From Myxococcus sp. RHSTA-1-4 (GTDB lineage: Bacteria > Myxococcota > Myxococcia > Myxococcales > Myxococcaceae): a DNA stretch of 64,000 bases. A program made the translations under genes and the position numbers. The DNA is taken from positions 1-64,000 of the forward strand of contig NZ_JAIQDG010000025.1 of NCBI RefSeq assembly GCF_020037125.1, read 5' to 3'. Shown in pieces: positions 45,197 to 53,409 of the stretch (positions are counted from its first letter, which is position 1; each line of letters begins with the position of its first letter). Below the pieces are notes generated by a model that saw only the letters and a list, made by a program, of their open reading frames with translations, was not told the origin of the DNA and made no database searches.

Positions 45197-45607
45197 ATGC
45201 CCCCTCCCCTCCGCCCTCCCTTCAATGCCGAAACCGCCCGCGCCAAGGTCCAGGCGGCCGAGGACGCGTGGAACAGCCGGGACCCCGAGCGGGTGGCGCT
45301 CGCGTACACGGTGGACTCCGAGTGGCGCAACCGCACGGAGTTCTTCCGGGGGCGCGAGGCCATCAAGGACTTCCTGCGCCGCAAGTGGGCGAAGGAGCTG
45401 GACTACCGGCTGATGAAGGAGCTGTGGTGCTTCACCGGCAACCGCATCTCCGTGCGCTTCGAGTACGAGTGGCACGACGCCGCCGGCCAGTGGTTCCGCA
45501 CCCACGGCAACGAACACTGGGAGTTCGATGAAGAAGGTCTCATGCGCCGCCGCGACATGAGCGCCAACGACGTCCCCATCTCCGAGGCGGAGCGCCGCTA
45601 CCGCTGA
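45197..45607 (+). CDS. DUF1348/SnoaL-like (NTF2-fold) protein
   Basis: A 136-residue cytoplasmic NTF2-fold protein: FNAETARAKVQAAEDAWNSRDPERVALAYTVDSEWRNR and HGNEHWEFDEEGLMRRRDMSAND are diagnostic of the DUF1348 family. The fold has a conical pocket for small hydrophobic ligands, and related SnoaL-like proteins are isomerases or dehydratases; the reaction here is unknown. ATG 45197 is preceded by AGGAG. Its position behind a sigma-54-like promoter and next to a sigma-54 activator suggests inducible expression. Confidence 0.9.
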   Translation: MPPPLRPPFNAETARAKVQAAEDAWNSRDPERVALAYTVDSEWRNRTEFFRGREAIKDFLRRKWAKELDYRLMKELWCFTGNRISVRFEYEWHDAAGQWFRTHGNEHWEFDEEGLMRRRDMSANDVPISEAERRYR

Positions 45608-45702
45608 CGGCCGCCGCTCCCCTGCCCGCCGTCTGGGACACGCAGTGAAATAAAAGGAAGTGTGGCGATTCTCCCCAGGTAGGGTAGTCACGGGCGCGCA
45701 AC

Positions 45703-45760
45703 GGGGGCGTCACGGCCATGTGACGCCTCCCCGGAAAGCCTCGCCTGGACCTCCAGGCGA
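45703..45760. promoter_or_regulatory. Two palindromes upstream of the phosphate transport genes
   Basis: GGCGTCAC (45706-45713) and GTGACGCC (45720-45727) form a perfect 8-bp inverted repeat with a 6-bp spacer, extended by G-rich and C-rich flanks. TCGCCTGGA (45741-45749) and TCCAGGCGA (45752-45760) form a second perfect 9-bp repeat with 2 bp between. The latter ends 13 bp before the start codon and overlaps the approach to the ribosome-binding site. They may be operators or RNA hairpins. Neither looks like a standard direct-repeat Pho box. Confidence 0.45.
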
Positions 45761-45773
45761 CCTGGAGGGACGG

Positions 45774-46400
45774 ATGCTCGAGAAGCTGATGCCCAAGTCG
45801 GATGAGTTCTTCGACGACTTCGACAAGCAGTGTGCCGTCACCGTGCAGGGCGCCAAGATGCTGCACGAGCTGCTGAGCGACTACCGGGACGTGGCCGCGC
45901 GGGTCCAGGCGCTCAAGCAGGTCGAGCACCAGGGTGACGAGGTCACCCACACGGCCTTCAACCGCCTGCACAAGCAGTTCATCACCCCGTTCGACCGCGG
46001 CCAGATTCACACGCTGCTGTCGCGCATCGACGACGTGCTGGACCTGACCAACGCCGCCGCGGCGCGACTGCACTACTACGAAATCGAGCACAGCCTGCCT
46101 GACGCCACCGAGCTGGCGCGGCTGCTGGTGCTGAGCACGCAGAAGGTCCAGGAAGTGGTCGCCGCGCTGCGGCTCATCAAGAAGCCGGAGCAGATTCTGG
46201 CCGGCTGCAAGGAAATCAAGCGGCTCGAGTCCCAGGCGGACGACGCGCTGCGCTCCGGTGTGGGCCGGCTCTTCAAGAGTGGCGCGGATACCCTCACGGT
46301 CATCAAGTGGAAGGAGATCTACGACTTCATCGAGACGGCCACGGACAAGTGCCAGGGCGTGGCCAACATCATCGAAGGCGTGGTGCTGGAGCACTCCTGA
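45774..46400 (+). CDS. PhoU-like DUF47 protein, Pit accessory
   Basis: A 208-residue all-helical protein of the DUF47/PhoU-like family: FFDDFDKQCAVTVQGAKMLHELL, KQVEHQGDEVTHTAFNRLHKQFITPFDR and the C-terminal WKEIYDFIETATDKCQGVANIIEGVVLEHS with conserved acidic metal-binding residues. Members are encoded next to Pit transporters and modulate their activity; here the pit gene begins 1 bp after its stop. GGAGGGACGG precedes ATG 45774, which is chosen over the upstream open frame because the family begins here. Confidence 0.94.
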   Translation: MLEKLMPKSDEFFDDFDKQCAVTVQGAKMLHELLSDYRDVAARVQALKQVEHQGDEVTHTAFNRLHKQFITPFDRGQIHTLLSRIDDVLDLTNAAAARLHYYEIEHSLPDATELARLLVLSTQKVQEVVAALRLIKKPEQILAGCKEIKRLESQADDALRSGVGRLFKSGADTLTVIKWKEIYDFIETATDKCQGVANIIEGVVLEHS

Positions 46401-46401
46401 G

Positions 46402-47427
46402 ATGCTACTCACCGCCGTCATCCTCATCGTCGCGGTCGCGCTCATCTTCGACTTCATCAATGGATTCCACGACGCGGCGAACTCCATCGCCACCGTGGTG
46501 TCCACGCGCGTGCTGTCCCCCAACCTGGCCGTGGCCTGGGCCGCGTTCTTCAACTTCATCGCGGCCTTCGCCGGGGGCGTCCATGTGGCCAACACCATGG
46601 GCAAGGGCATCATCAACTTCGAGATGCTCCGCGCCCAGGGCTCGTCCGCGGTGCTCGCGGTCATCTTCTCCGCGTTGATGGGCGCCATCGCCTGGAACCT
46701 GCTGACGTGGTGGTGGGGGCTGCCGTCCTCCTCGTCCCACGCGCTGGCCGGCGGCATGATTGGCGCCACGCTGCCGGTGCTCGGCTTCGCGGGCCTGGTG
46801 GGCTCGGGCATCGCGAAGATTGCGTCCTTCATCGTGCTGTCGCCGCTCATCGGCATGACGCTCGGAATCACGCTGATGGTGGCGAGCACGTGGGTGGTGC
46901 ACCGCCAGACGCCGCTGCGCGTGGACGCGTGGTTCCGCCGGCTGCAGCTCGTGTCCTCCGCCATCTTCTCCTACAGCCACGGCACCAACGACGCGCAGAA
47001 GGTGATGGGCATCATCGCGGTGGTGCTCTTCGGCACCATCTGGAAGGACCGCCCGTTCCACATCGACTGGTGGATGATCATCTCCTGTCACGCGGCCATC
47101 GCGCTGGGCACCTTCTTCGGCGGCTGGCGCATCGTCCGCACCATGGGGCACAGCCTCACGAAGCTGGCCCCCATCGGCGGCTTCAGCGCGGAGACGGGCG
47201 GAGGCGTCACCATCATCGCGCTGGCGGAGCTCGGCATCCCCGTGTCCACCACGCACACCATCACCGGCGCCATCGTCGGCGTGGGCTCCACCAAGGGCTG
47301 GCGCGCCGTGAAGTGGGGCGTCGCGGGCCGCATCATCTGGGCGTGGGTGTTCACCATCCCCGCCGCCGCCCTGATGGCGGTGCTCGTCTACGGGCTCACC
47401 CAACTCGTCGTGAAGCTGGTGAGCTGA
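46402..47427 (+). CDS. pit: Inorganic phosphate transporter, Pit family
   Basis: A 341-residue integral membrane protein with about ten hydrophobic helices. The two inverted Pit signatures are clear: IFDFINGFHDAANSIATVVSTRVLSP (15-40) near the start and YSHGTNDAQKVMGII (about 192-206) in the second half, plus LPSSSSHAL and IPVSTTHTITGAIVGVG. It imports phosphate (as metal-phosphate in characterised relatives) with protons. Coupled to the DUF47 gene upstream. Slightly shorter than E. coli PitA, like other bacterial DUF47-linked Pit proteins. Confidence 0.96.
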   Translation: MLLTAVILIVAVALIFDFINGFHDAANSIATVVSTRVLSPNLAVAWAAFFNFIAAFAGGVHVANTMGKGIINFEMLRAQGSSAVLAVIFSALMGAIAWNLLTWWWGLPSSSSHALAGGMIGATLPVLGFAGLVGSGIAKIASFIVLSPLIGMTLGITLMVASTWVVHRQTPLRVDAWFRRLQLVSSAIFSYSHGTNDAQKVMGIIAVVLFGTIWKDRPFHIDWWMIISCHAAIALGTFFGGWRIVRTMGHSLTKLAPIGGFSAETGGGVTIIALAELGIPVSTTHTITGAIVGVGSTKGWRAVKWGVAGRIIWAWVFTIPAAALMAVLVYGLTQLVVKLVS

Positions 47428-47640
47428 AGTCCGCCTCCGCGGGTCCGCCCGGCGGCGCGGGCCCCTGGCTGCCTGCCTCCCCTGCCGTGTGACACCTCGA
47501 GGGCCGTGACGGGACGACCTGTCACGTGCCCCAGGCGGGCGTGGCCTTCCGGCCCCCGGCTTGACTTGCGTCGGGGTGTTCAGCCAGCCTTCCACCCCGT
47601 GAGCGATTCGAACGTGTGCACCGCGCGGCGCGAGGGACTG
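47428..47640. other. Gene-less stretch upstream of thr leader
   Basis: No gene is supported here. TTGACT (47561-47566) is a good -35 hexamer on the + strand, but no convincing -10 hexamer lies at 16-18 bp. The promoter of the threonine leader transcript should lie in this stretch. GAGGGA (47632-47637) is the probable ribosome-binding site of the leader peptide. Confidence 0.4.
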
Positions 47641-47724
47641 ATGTCCTCCGCCTCCGTGCGCCCGGCGACCGCTTCCACCACTACCACCACCACCACGACT
47701 ACCCGCGGAGCGCGGGCGGTCTAG
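47641..47724 (+). CDS. thrL: Threonine-rich attenuator leader peptide
   Basis: A 27-codon frame, ATG to TAG, with GAGGGA four bases upstream. After MSSASVRPATAS come nine consecutive Thr codons (47677-47703), then RGARAV and stop. It is followed 25 bp later by an intrinsic terminator and then by the aspartokinase/homoserine dehydrogenase gene. This is the architecture of a thr-operon leader: when charged tRNA-Thr is scarce the ribosome stalls in the Thr run and prevents terminator formation. The peptide itself has no function beyond being translated. No Ile run is present, so control should be by Thr alone. Confidence 0.88.
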   Translation: MSSASVRPATASTTTTTTTTTRGARAV

Positions 47725-47749
47725 CTTGGAACCCGAAGGTTTCCAGCCA

Positions 47750-47785
47750 GGCCCCGCGCTCTCCGGCGCGGGGCCTTTTTGTTTT
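47750..47785 (+). terminator. Intrinsic terminator acting as thr attenuator
   Basis: GGCCCCGCGC (47750-47759) pairs perfectly with GCGCGGGGCC (47766-47775) around a 6-nt loop, followed by TTTTTGTTTT (47776-47785), a textbook intrinsic terminator between the leader peptide and the structural gene. A competing partner is visible: GCGCGGG at 47710-47716, at the end of the leader frame, is identical to part of the 3' arm and can pair with CCCGCGC (47753-47759) of the 5' arm, forming an antiterminator. A weaker hairpin TGGAA/TTCCA (47727-47745) lies between. Confidence 0.9.
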
Positions 47786-47807
47786 CACGCCACCCTCCAG
47801 GAACCCC

Positions 47808-47891
47808 ATGAAGCCCACGACCCCGACGACGCCCCCACGGTCCTCCCGCTCGCCGTCCTCCCTCCGCCAGGAGGCCGCGCCATGCGAGTGA
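47808..47891 (+). CDS. Possible second Thr/Pro-rich upstream peptide
   Basis: A 27-codon frame beginning ATG 47808, with a weak CCAGGA site just upstream, encodes MKPTTPTTPPRSS and continues to TGA at 47889-47891. Four of its first eight residues are Thr, and it contains PP. It lies after the attenuator and overlaps the first ten bases of the aspartokinase/homoserine dehydrogenase gene in another frame, so its translation could influence initiation there. No similar peptide is known to me; it may be chance. Confidence 0.3.
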   Translation: MKPTTPTTPPRSSRSPSSLRQEAAPCE

Positions 47892-50338
47892 TGAAGTTCG
47901 GCGGCACGAGCGTGGGCGGCGCGGAGCAGATGCGCCGGTTGGTGGACCTGGTCGCGGCGGCGCGGAAGGAGACCCGGGTGATGGTGGTCGCCTCCGCCGT
48001 GTCCGGCATCACCAACCTCCTGGTGGACGCCGCGCGGGTGGCGCAGGAGGGCGGCTCGGTGGAGGCGCTGCGCTCCCGCTTCGAGGACGTGCACGCCTCC
48101 ATCGTCCGCGAGCTGGCGGGCGAGCTGGGGGCCTCGCGCCAGCGCACGCTGGACGCGGGGCTCGCGGCCCTCGCGTCGGAGCTGAGCGGACTCCTGCAAG
48201 GCGTGGGACTGCTGCGCGAGTGCTCCCCCTCCGTGCTCGCGCACCTGTCGGGGCTCGGAGAGCGCGCCTCGTGCCTCATCCTGGTGGCGCTGATGGAGGC
48301 ACGGGGGCTCGCGCCCCACCCGGTGGACCCGCGCGAGGTGCTCATCTGCACGGGGGACCCGCTCCAGGCCACGCCGCTGATGGAGGAGTGCCGCGCGCGC
48401 TTCGCCCCGCTGCGTGAGGGCGGCCCCGGGCTCATGCTGATGCCGGGCTTCTTCGGCGGCGACGGCAAGGGCAAGACGCTGTCGCTCGGGCGCGGAGGCT
48501 CGGACTACTCGGCGGCGCTGGCGGCGGCGGTGCTGGACGCGGCGCTGCTGGAAATCTGGACCGACGTGGACGGCATCTACAGCGCGGACCCGCGCATGGT
48601 CCCCGAGGCCTTCCCGCTGCCGGAGGTGAGCTTCGAGGAGGCCATGGAGCTGGCCTACTTCGGCGCCAAGGTCCTGCACCCGAAGACCATCGCCCCGGCC
48701 CGCGAGCGCGGCATCCCGGTGCGTGTCTGCAACAGCTTCCGCCCCGAGCACCCGGGCACCCGCGTGACGGCCACCGCCGCCCCGCCCGAGCACCCGGTGC
48801 GCGGCCTGTCCTTCCTGCGCGACATCGCCCTCATCAACATCGCGGGCGCGGGGCTGAAGGGTGTCCCCGGCACCGCGGCCCGCGTGTTCGAGGCCATGGC
48901 CCACGCCGGCATCTCCGTGGTGCTCATCACCCAGGGCTCCAGCGAGTGCTCCATCAGCTTCTGCGTGCAGCAGGCCGAGGCGGAGCGCGCCGTGCGTGCC
49001 CTGGAGGCGGCCTTCGAGGTGGAGCGCGAGGCCGGGAAGGTCGACACGATTGAGCGGCAGGGCGGCCTCGCGATTCTCAGCATCGTCGGGGACGGGATGC
49101 GGCACCGCGTGGGCGTGGCGGGCACGTTCTTCAGCGCCCTGGCGGACGTGGGTTGCAGCATCGCCGCCATCGCCCAGGGCTCCAGCGAGCGCAGCATCTC
49201 CGCGGTCATCTCCGAGGCCGACGGCCCGCGCGCCATGGCGCACGTGCACGGGAAGTACTTCGGCACCACGGAGGTGGTGGAGCTGCTGCTGGCGGGCGTG
49301 GGCAGCGTGGGCGGCGAGCTGCTGCGGCAGGTCCGGCAGCAGGCCCCCAAGCTGCGCGCGCACGGCGTGGACCTCCGCGTCTGCGCCATCGCCAACAGCC
49401 GCCACTGCGTGGTGGCCAGCGAGGGCGTCCCCCTGGAGGGCTGGAAGGAGCGGCTCGACGCGGGCGGTGACGGCCCGGCGATGGACACCTTCCGGGACTG
49501 GGCCCGGGCCAAGCGCCCCGGCCGCCCCATCTTCGTGGACTGCACCAGCAGCGAGGACGTCGCGCTCGCCTACCCGTCGCTGATGGAGGCCGGGCTCCAC
49601 GTGGTGACGGCCAACAAGAAGGCCAACGCCGGCCGGTGGAGCCACTGGCGCGCGCTGCGCGAGACGGCGTCCCGGCACCAGCGCCGCTTCCTCTACGAGA
49701 CGAACGTCGGGGCGGCGCTGCCCGTCATCGACACCCTCAAGAACATGCTGCGCACGGGGGACCGGGTGCTGCGCATCGAGGGCATCCTCTCGGGCTCGCT
49801 CTCCTTCATCCTCGGCCTCGTCGAGGAGGGCGTGCCGCTGTCGAAGGCGGTGGGCACGGCCATGGAGCGGCGCTTCACGGAGCCGGACCCGCGCGACGAC
49901 CTCCATGGCACGGACGTGGCGCGCAAGGTGCTCATCCTCGCCCGCGAGCTGGGGCGCACGGACGAGCTGGAGGGCGTGGCCCTGGACTCGCTCCTCCCCC
50001 GGGACTTCGACGCGTCCGGCCCCCTCGACGACTTCCTCGCCCGCCTGCCCCAGGTGGACGCGGCCTTCCAGCGCCGCGTGGACGCGCACCGGAAGGAGGG
50101 CAAGGTGCTGCGCTACGTGGGCAGCGTCACCCCGGAGGGGTGCTCCGTGGGCCTCGTGCCCGTGCCGCTGGAGCACCCGCTGGCGGCGGTGAAGGGCGGG
50201 GAGAACGCGCTCAGCTTCCTGTCGGAGCGCTACAGCCCCACGCCCATGGTGATTCGCGGCTACGGCGCGGGCGCGGCGGTGACGGCGTCCGGCGTCCTCG
50301 CCGACGTGCTCCGGCTGGTGGAGGGGCCGCTGCCCTGA
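47882..50338 (+). CDS. thrA: Bifunctional aspartokinase/homoserine dehydrogenase
   Basis: An 818-residue fusion enzyme like E. coli ThrA (820 residues). Residues 1-290 are aspartokinase (MKFGGTSVGGAEQM, GRGGSDYSAALAAAVLDA, IWTDVDGIYSADPR), about 310-450 hold two ACT domains that bind Thr as feedback inhibitor (the IAGAGLKGVPGTAARVFEAMAHAGISVVLITQGSSE segment), and 465-818 are NAD(P)-dependent homoserine dehydrogenase (GVGSVGGELL, VTANKKANA, ILSGSLSFIL). It makes aspartyl phosphate and homoserine, steps 1 and 3 toward threonine. ATG 47882 follows AGGAGG; it is controlled by the leader and attenuator upstream. Confidence 0.95.
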   Translation: MRVMKFGGTSVGGAEQMRRLVDLVAAARKETRVMVVASAVSGITNLLVDAARVAQEGGSVEALRSRFEDVHASIVRELAGELGASRQRTLDAGLAALASELSGLLQGVGLLRECSPSVLAHLSGLGERASCLILVALMEARGLAPHPVDPREVLICTGDPLQATPLMEECRARFAPLREGGPGLMLMPGFFGGDGKGKTLSLGRGGSDYSAALAAAVLDAALLEIWTDVDGIYSADPRMVPEAFPLPEVSFEEAMELAYFGAKVLHPKTIAPARERGIPVRVCNSFRPEHPGTRVTATAAPPEHPVRGLSFLRDIALINIAGAGLKGVPGTAARVFEAMAHAGISVVLITQGSSECSISFCVQQAEAERAVRALEAAFEVEREAGKVDTIERQGGLAILSIVGDGMRHRVGVAGTFFSALADVGCSIAAIAQGSSERSISAVISEADGPRAMAHVHGKYFGTTEVVELLLAGVGSVGGELLRQVRQQAPKLRAHGVDLRVCAIANSRHCVVASEGVPLEGWKERLDAGGDGPAMDTFRDWARAKRPGRPIFVDCTSSEDVALAYPSLMEAGLHVVTANKKANAGRWSHWRALRETASRHQRRFLYETNVGAALPVIDTLKNMLRTGDRVLRIEGILSGSLSFILGLVEEGVPLSKAVGTAMERRFTEPDPRDDLHGTDVARKVLILARELGRTDELEGVALDSLLPRDFDASGPLDDFLARLPQVDAAFQRRVDAHRKEGKVLRYVGSVTPEGCSVGLVPVPLEHPLAAVKGGENALSFLSERYSPTPMVIRGYGAGAAVTASGVLADVLRLVEGPLP

Positions 50339-50369
50339 CGGGTGCCTGGGCGGGCCCTCACGCGGCACG

Positions 50370-53162
50370 TCAGGGCTCCGGCCCCTCGGTGGGGCCGGCC
50401 CTGGCGGACTTCACGCCGGGCCGGAAGTCACGCGGCAGGTCCACCGTGAAGGTGGAGCCCTCCCCGGGCCGGCTCTTCACCGCGATGGAGCCGCCGTGGG
50501 CCTCGACAATCTGCCGGGTGATGAAGAGGCCGAGCCCCAGCCCTCCGTAGTTCCGGGGGGAGACGGCGCGCTCGAAGCGGCCGAAGATGCGGGAGAGGTC
50601 CTTCTCCGGAATGCCGATGCCCTGGTCCTGCACGGTGAGCCGGGCGAAGTCCCCCCGCTCTTCCACGCCCACCGTCACCGGACCGCCGGCCGCGTACTTG
50701 ATGGCGTTGGAGAGCAGGTTGGCCAGCACCTGCTCCAGGCGGAGCCGGTCATACCGCCCCGTCACCGGCCCCTCCGCCCGCAGCACGAGCCGGCAGTCCG
50801 CGCGCGCGGCCTCCTGCTGGAACTGCTCCAGGACCTCGCTGGCGAGCTGGGTCAGGTCCAGTGGCTCCAGGTTGAAGCGGAACTGCCCCGTGCTGATGCG
50901 CGACACGTCGAGCAGCCCCTCGATGAGCTTGTCGAGCCGGTGTATCTGCCTCGCGGAGATGTCGAGCCTCCGGCAGAGCGTCGCGTCGCCGCTCTTCGCG
51001 CAATGGCGCTGCAGGTGCTGGAGCTGGAGGTGGAGCGTGGTGATGGGGGTGCGCAGCTCGTGCGAGGCGATGGAGAGGAACTCGTCCCGGAGGTTGATGG
51101 CCTTCTGGGCCTCCTGGTACAGGCGCGCGTTGTCGATGGCCATGGCCGTGCGGTGGGACAGCTCCTCCGCGAGCAGCAGGTCGACGGGGCCATAGCGGCG
51201 CTTCCGCGCCGCTCCGAAGGTCAGCGCTCCGAGGATGCGGCCCCGCGCGACCAGGGGCACGGCGAGGACGGTGTCCGAGCCCAGCTCCCGGATGAGCCGC
51301 GCGTGCGCCGGACTCTCCACGAGCGGCAGCAACCGCGCATCGGAGAGGTCGGAGTAGAGCTCCGGCTGGCAGGAGCGGAGCACCCTCGTGGCGGGAGGGT
51401 TCGTGTCCCATCTCGCCGGGTAGCGCACCTGCAGCTCACGCAACAGCGGCTCCCTCGCGGGGTCGGCGTGCGCGGCCGCCACCCGCCGGAGGACGTTCCC
51501 CTCCTCGACGACGTCCACCACGCACCAGTCCGCCAGCAGCGGCACGCCAAGACGGGAGACCCGTGAGAGGGTGGTCTCGTAGTCGAGCGACTCCACCAGC
51601 ACCTTCGTCGCCTCGCCCAGGAAGCGCTGGGACTGCTCCGCCCGCCGCAGCTCCTCGTAGAGGCGTGCGTTGTCCACCGCATAGGCGGTGCGCCGGGCCA
51701 GCTCCTCGGCCAGCGCCTGCTCCCCACGCGTGTAGGGGTGGCCGAGCTCCTCGCGAAAGAGGGTGAGTGTCCCCAGGGTGCGGCCCCGGGCGAGCATCGG
51801 GGCGACCAACACCGATGCGGGGCGGAACCGCCGGAACAGCACGAAGCGGCCGGAGTCCTCCTCCCCGAGCCTTTGGAGGAGCCTCGAGGTATCCGGGAGG
51901 AAGCGCGAGCGGCCCGTACGCAGCACGCGGACGAGCTCCGTCGGAGCCTCTCCCTCCTCGGGGCCGAGCAGGTCGCCACAGTGCCGCTCCGCCCGGCTCC
52001 CGGGAGCGTGCTCACAGGCCACCCGCCGGACACGGCCTCCGCCCTCCTGGAGGTGGATGAGGCAGGTGTCCCCCAGCAGCGGGACGGCGCGGTGGGCCAC
52101 GGCCGTCAGCGCGGCGTCGGAGTCCAGCGAGGACACCAGCACCGCGCTCGCCTCGGCCAGCAGGCGCTGCTGCTGCTCGGCGGCGCTCGCCGCGGCCAGC
52201 AGGCGCTGCTGCCGCTCGGCCCGCTTGCGCTCCGTCATGTCGCGGCTGACCTCCGCGAACCCGCGCAGCCGGCCGTGCTCGTCCCGCAGGGACGTGAGCA
52301 CCACGCCCGCCCAGAAGCGCGTGCCGTCCTTGCGCAGCCGCCACCCCTCCACCTCCAGCCGCCCCCGCGCCGTCGCGCCACGCAGTTGCGCCTGGGGGCG
52401 CCCCCGCGCCACGCTGTCCGGCGGATGGAAGTCGGAGAAGTGCTTGCCGAGCGCCTCCGCGGCCTCGTAGCCCAGGATGCGCTGGGCCCCGGCGTTCCAG
52501 CTCACCACGAGGCCCTCCGGGTCCAGCATGATGAGGGCCTGGTCCTTCACGCCGTCCACCAGCAGCCGGAAGCGCTCCTCGCTGCGCCGGAGTGACTCCT
52601 CCGCCCGGGTCCGCTCCGCCGTCTCCAGTGCCATGGACACCACGTGGCCGATGGAGCGGGCGAAGGCCTGCTCCTCCGCCGTCCAGACCCGGGGCGCTCC
52701 TCCCACGTGCTCGTGGCACACCACCCCGCCCAGACTCCCTCGCACCCAGACGGGCACGTCCAGCATGGCGGTGATGCCCCGCGGCTTCAGGTAGCTCTCG
52801 GTGAACTCACTCGTCCGCCCGTCCCGCCGCGCGTCGTCCGCGGCGATGTACAGCTCGTCCAGCAGCGCCTGGAAGTAGCGGGGGAAGTCACGGCGCCTCA
52901 GCTCGGTGCCTCCATCGAACGCGTTCGCGTCCCGCCGGTACAGCACGTCACAGCGGATGGCCTCGGCTCCCGCCGAGAACGACCAGTAGCTCACCCGCTC
53001 CACGCCCAGCAGCTCCGCGTCGCTCTTGAGAATCTGGCGCAGGCTGGCCTGGAAGTCGGGCGCCTGGGATGCCGCCAGCTCCAGGAGCACGGACTGCTCC
53101 AGGAGCACCGACTGGCGGTGGAGCACATGCCCCCTCTCCAGCACGGCCCCCGGCACGTCCAT
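50370..53162 (-). CDS. Multi-GAF/PAS sensor histidine kinase
   Basis: A 930-residue cytoplasmic kinase without membrane helices. In order: GAF (about 30-185), PAS with PAC (about 200-325, FRLLVDGVKDQALIMLDPEGLVVSWNAGAQRILGYEAAEALG), two further GAF domains (about 345-510 and 515-680), a HisKA dimerisation helix with SHELRTPITTL (about 705), and an HATPase with NLLSNAIKYA, DQGIGIPEKDL and GLGLGLFI. It should autophosphorylate in response to small ligands or redox. No partner regulator adjoins. ATG 53162 is chosen for its GAGGAGG site; ATG 53198 is possible. Confidence 0.92.
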   Translation of the reverse strand: MDVPGAVLERGHVLHRQSVLLEQSVLLELAASQAPDFQASLRQILKSDAELLGVERVSYWSFSAGAEAIRCDVLYRRDANAFDGGTELRRRDFPRYFQALLDELYIAADDARRDGRTSEFTESYLKPRGITAMLDVPVWVRGSLGGVVCHEHVGGAPRVWTAEEQAFARSIGHVVSMALETAERTRAEESLRRSEERFRLLVDGVKDQALIMLDPEGLVVSWNAGAQRILGYEAAEALGKHFSDFHPPDSVARGRPQAQLRGATARGRLEVEGWRLRKDGTRFWAGVVLTSLRDEHGRLRGFAEVSRDMTERKRAERQQRLLAAASAAEQQQRLLAEASAVLVSSLDSDAALTAVAHRAVPLLGDTCLIHLQEGGGRVRRVACEHAPGSRAERHCGDLLGPEEGEAPTELVRVLRTGRSRFLPDTSRLLQRLGEEDSGRFVLFRRFRPASVLVAPMLARGRTLGTLTLFREELGHPYTRGEQALAEELARRTAYAVDNARLYEELRRAEQSQRFLGEATKVLVESLDYETTLSRVSRLGVPLLADWCVVDVVEEGNVLRRVAAAHADPAREPLLRELQVRYPARWDTNPPATRVLRSCQPELYSDLSDARLLPLVESPAHARLIRELGSDTVLAVPLVARGRILGALTFGAARKRRYGPVDLLLAEELSHRTAMAIDNARLYQEAQKAINLRDEFLSIASHELRTPITTLHLQLQHLQRHCAKSGDATLCRRLDISARQIHRLDKLIEGLLDVSRISTGQFRFNLEPLDLTQLASEVLEQFQQEAARADCRLVLRAEGPVTGRYDRLRLEQVLANLLSNAIKYAAGGPVTVGVEERGDFARLTVQDQGIGIPEKDLSRIFGRFERAVSPRNYGGLGLGLFITRQIVEAHGGSIAVKSRPGEGSTFTVDLPRDFRPGVKSARAGPTEGPEP

Positions 53163-53409
53163 GCCCGCCTCCTCGCTCGTGGCCTCGGGTACAGTCATCA
53201 ATGAAAAGTGCTGCCTCCCGGTGGGCCCACCAACCACACCGGGCCGGCCCTCGAACCCGCCGCCCGGCCGCCCGGGGACGTCGCGCGCCGAGGGCCCTTG
53301 CCGGACTCCCCTGATTGCGAGCACCCCGGCGAGCGCATTTGAAGTCGGCCGCGGAACTGCCCAGAATGCGACGCTGCCCTCGACAAGCGAGCGGCAGGGG
53401 GAGAACGGA

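Noticed and set aside
47699..50368. An 889-codon minus-strand frame opposite thrA
   Set aside because: Shadow of the high-GC3 thrA gene; composition is His/Arg/Gly-rich, and it has no signal or motif.
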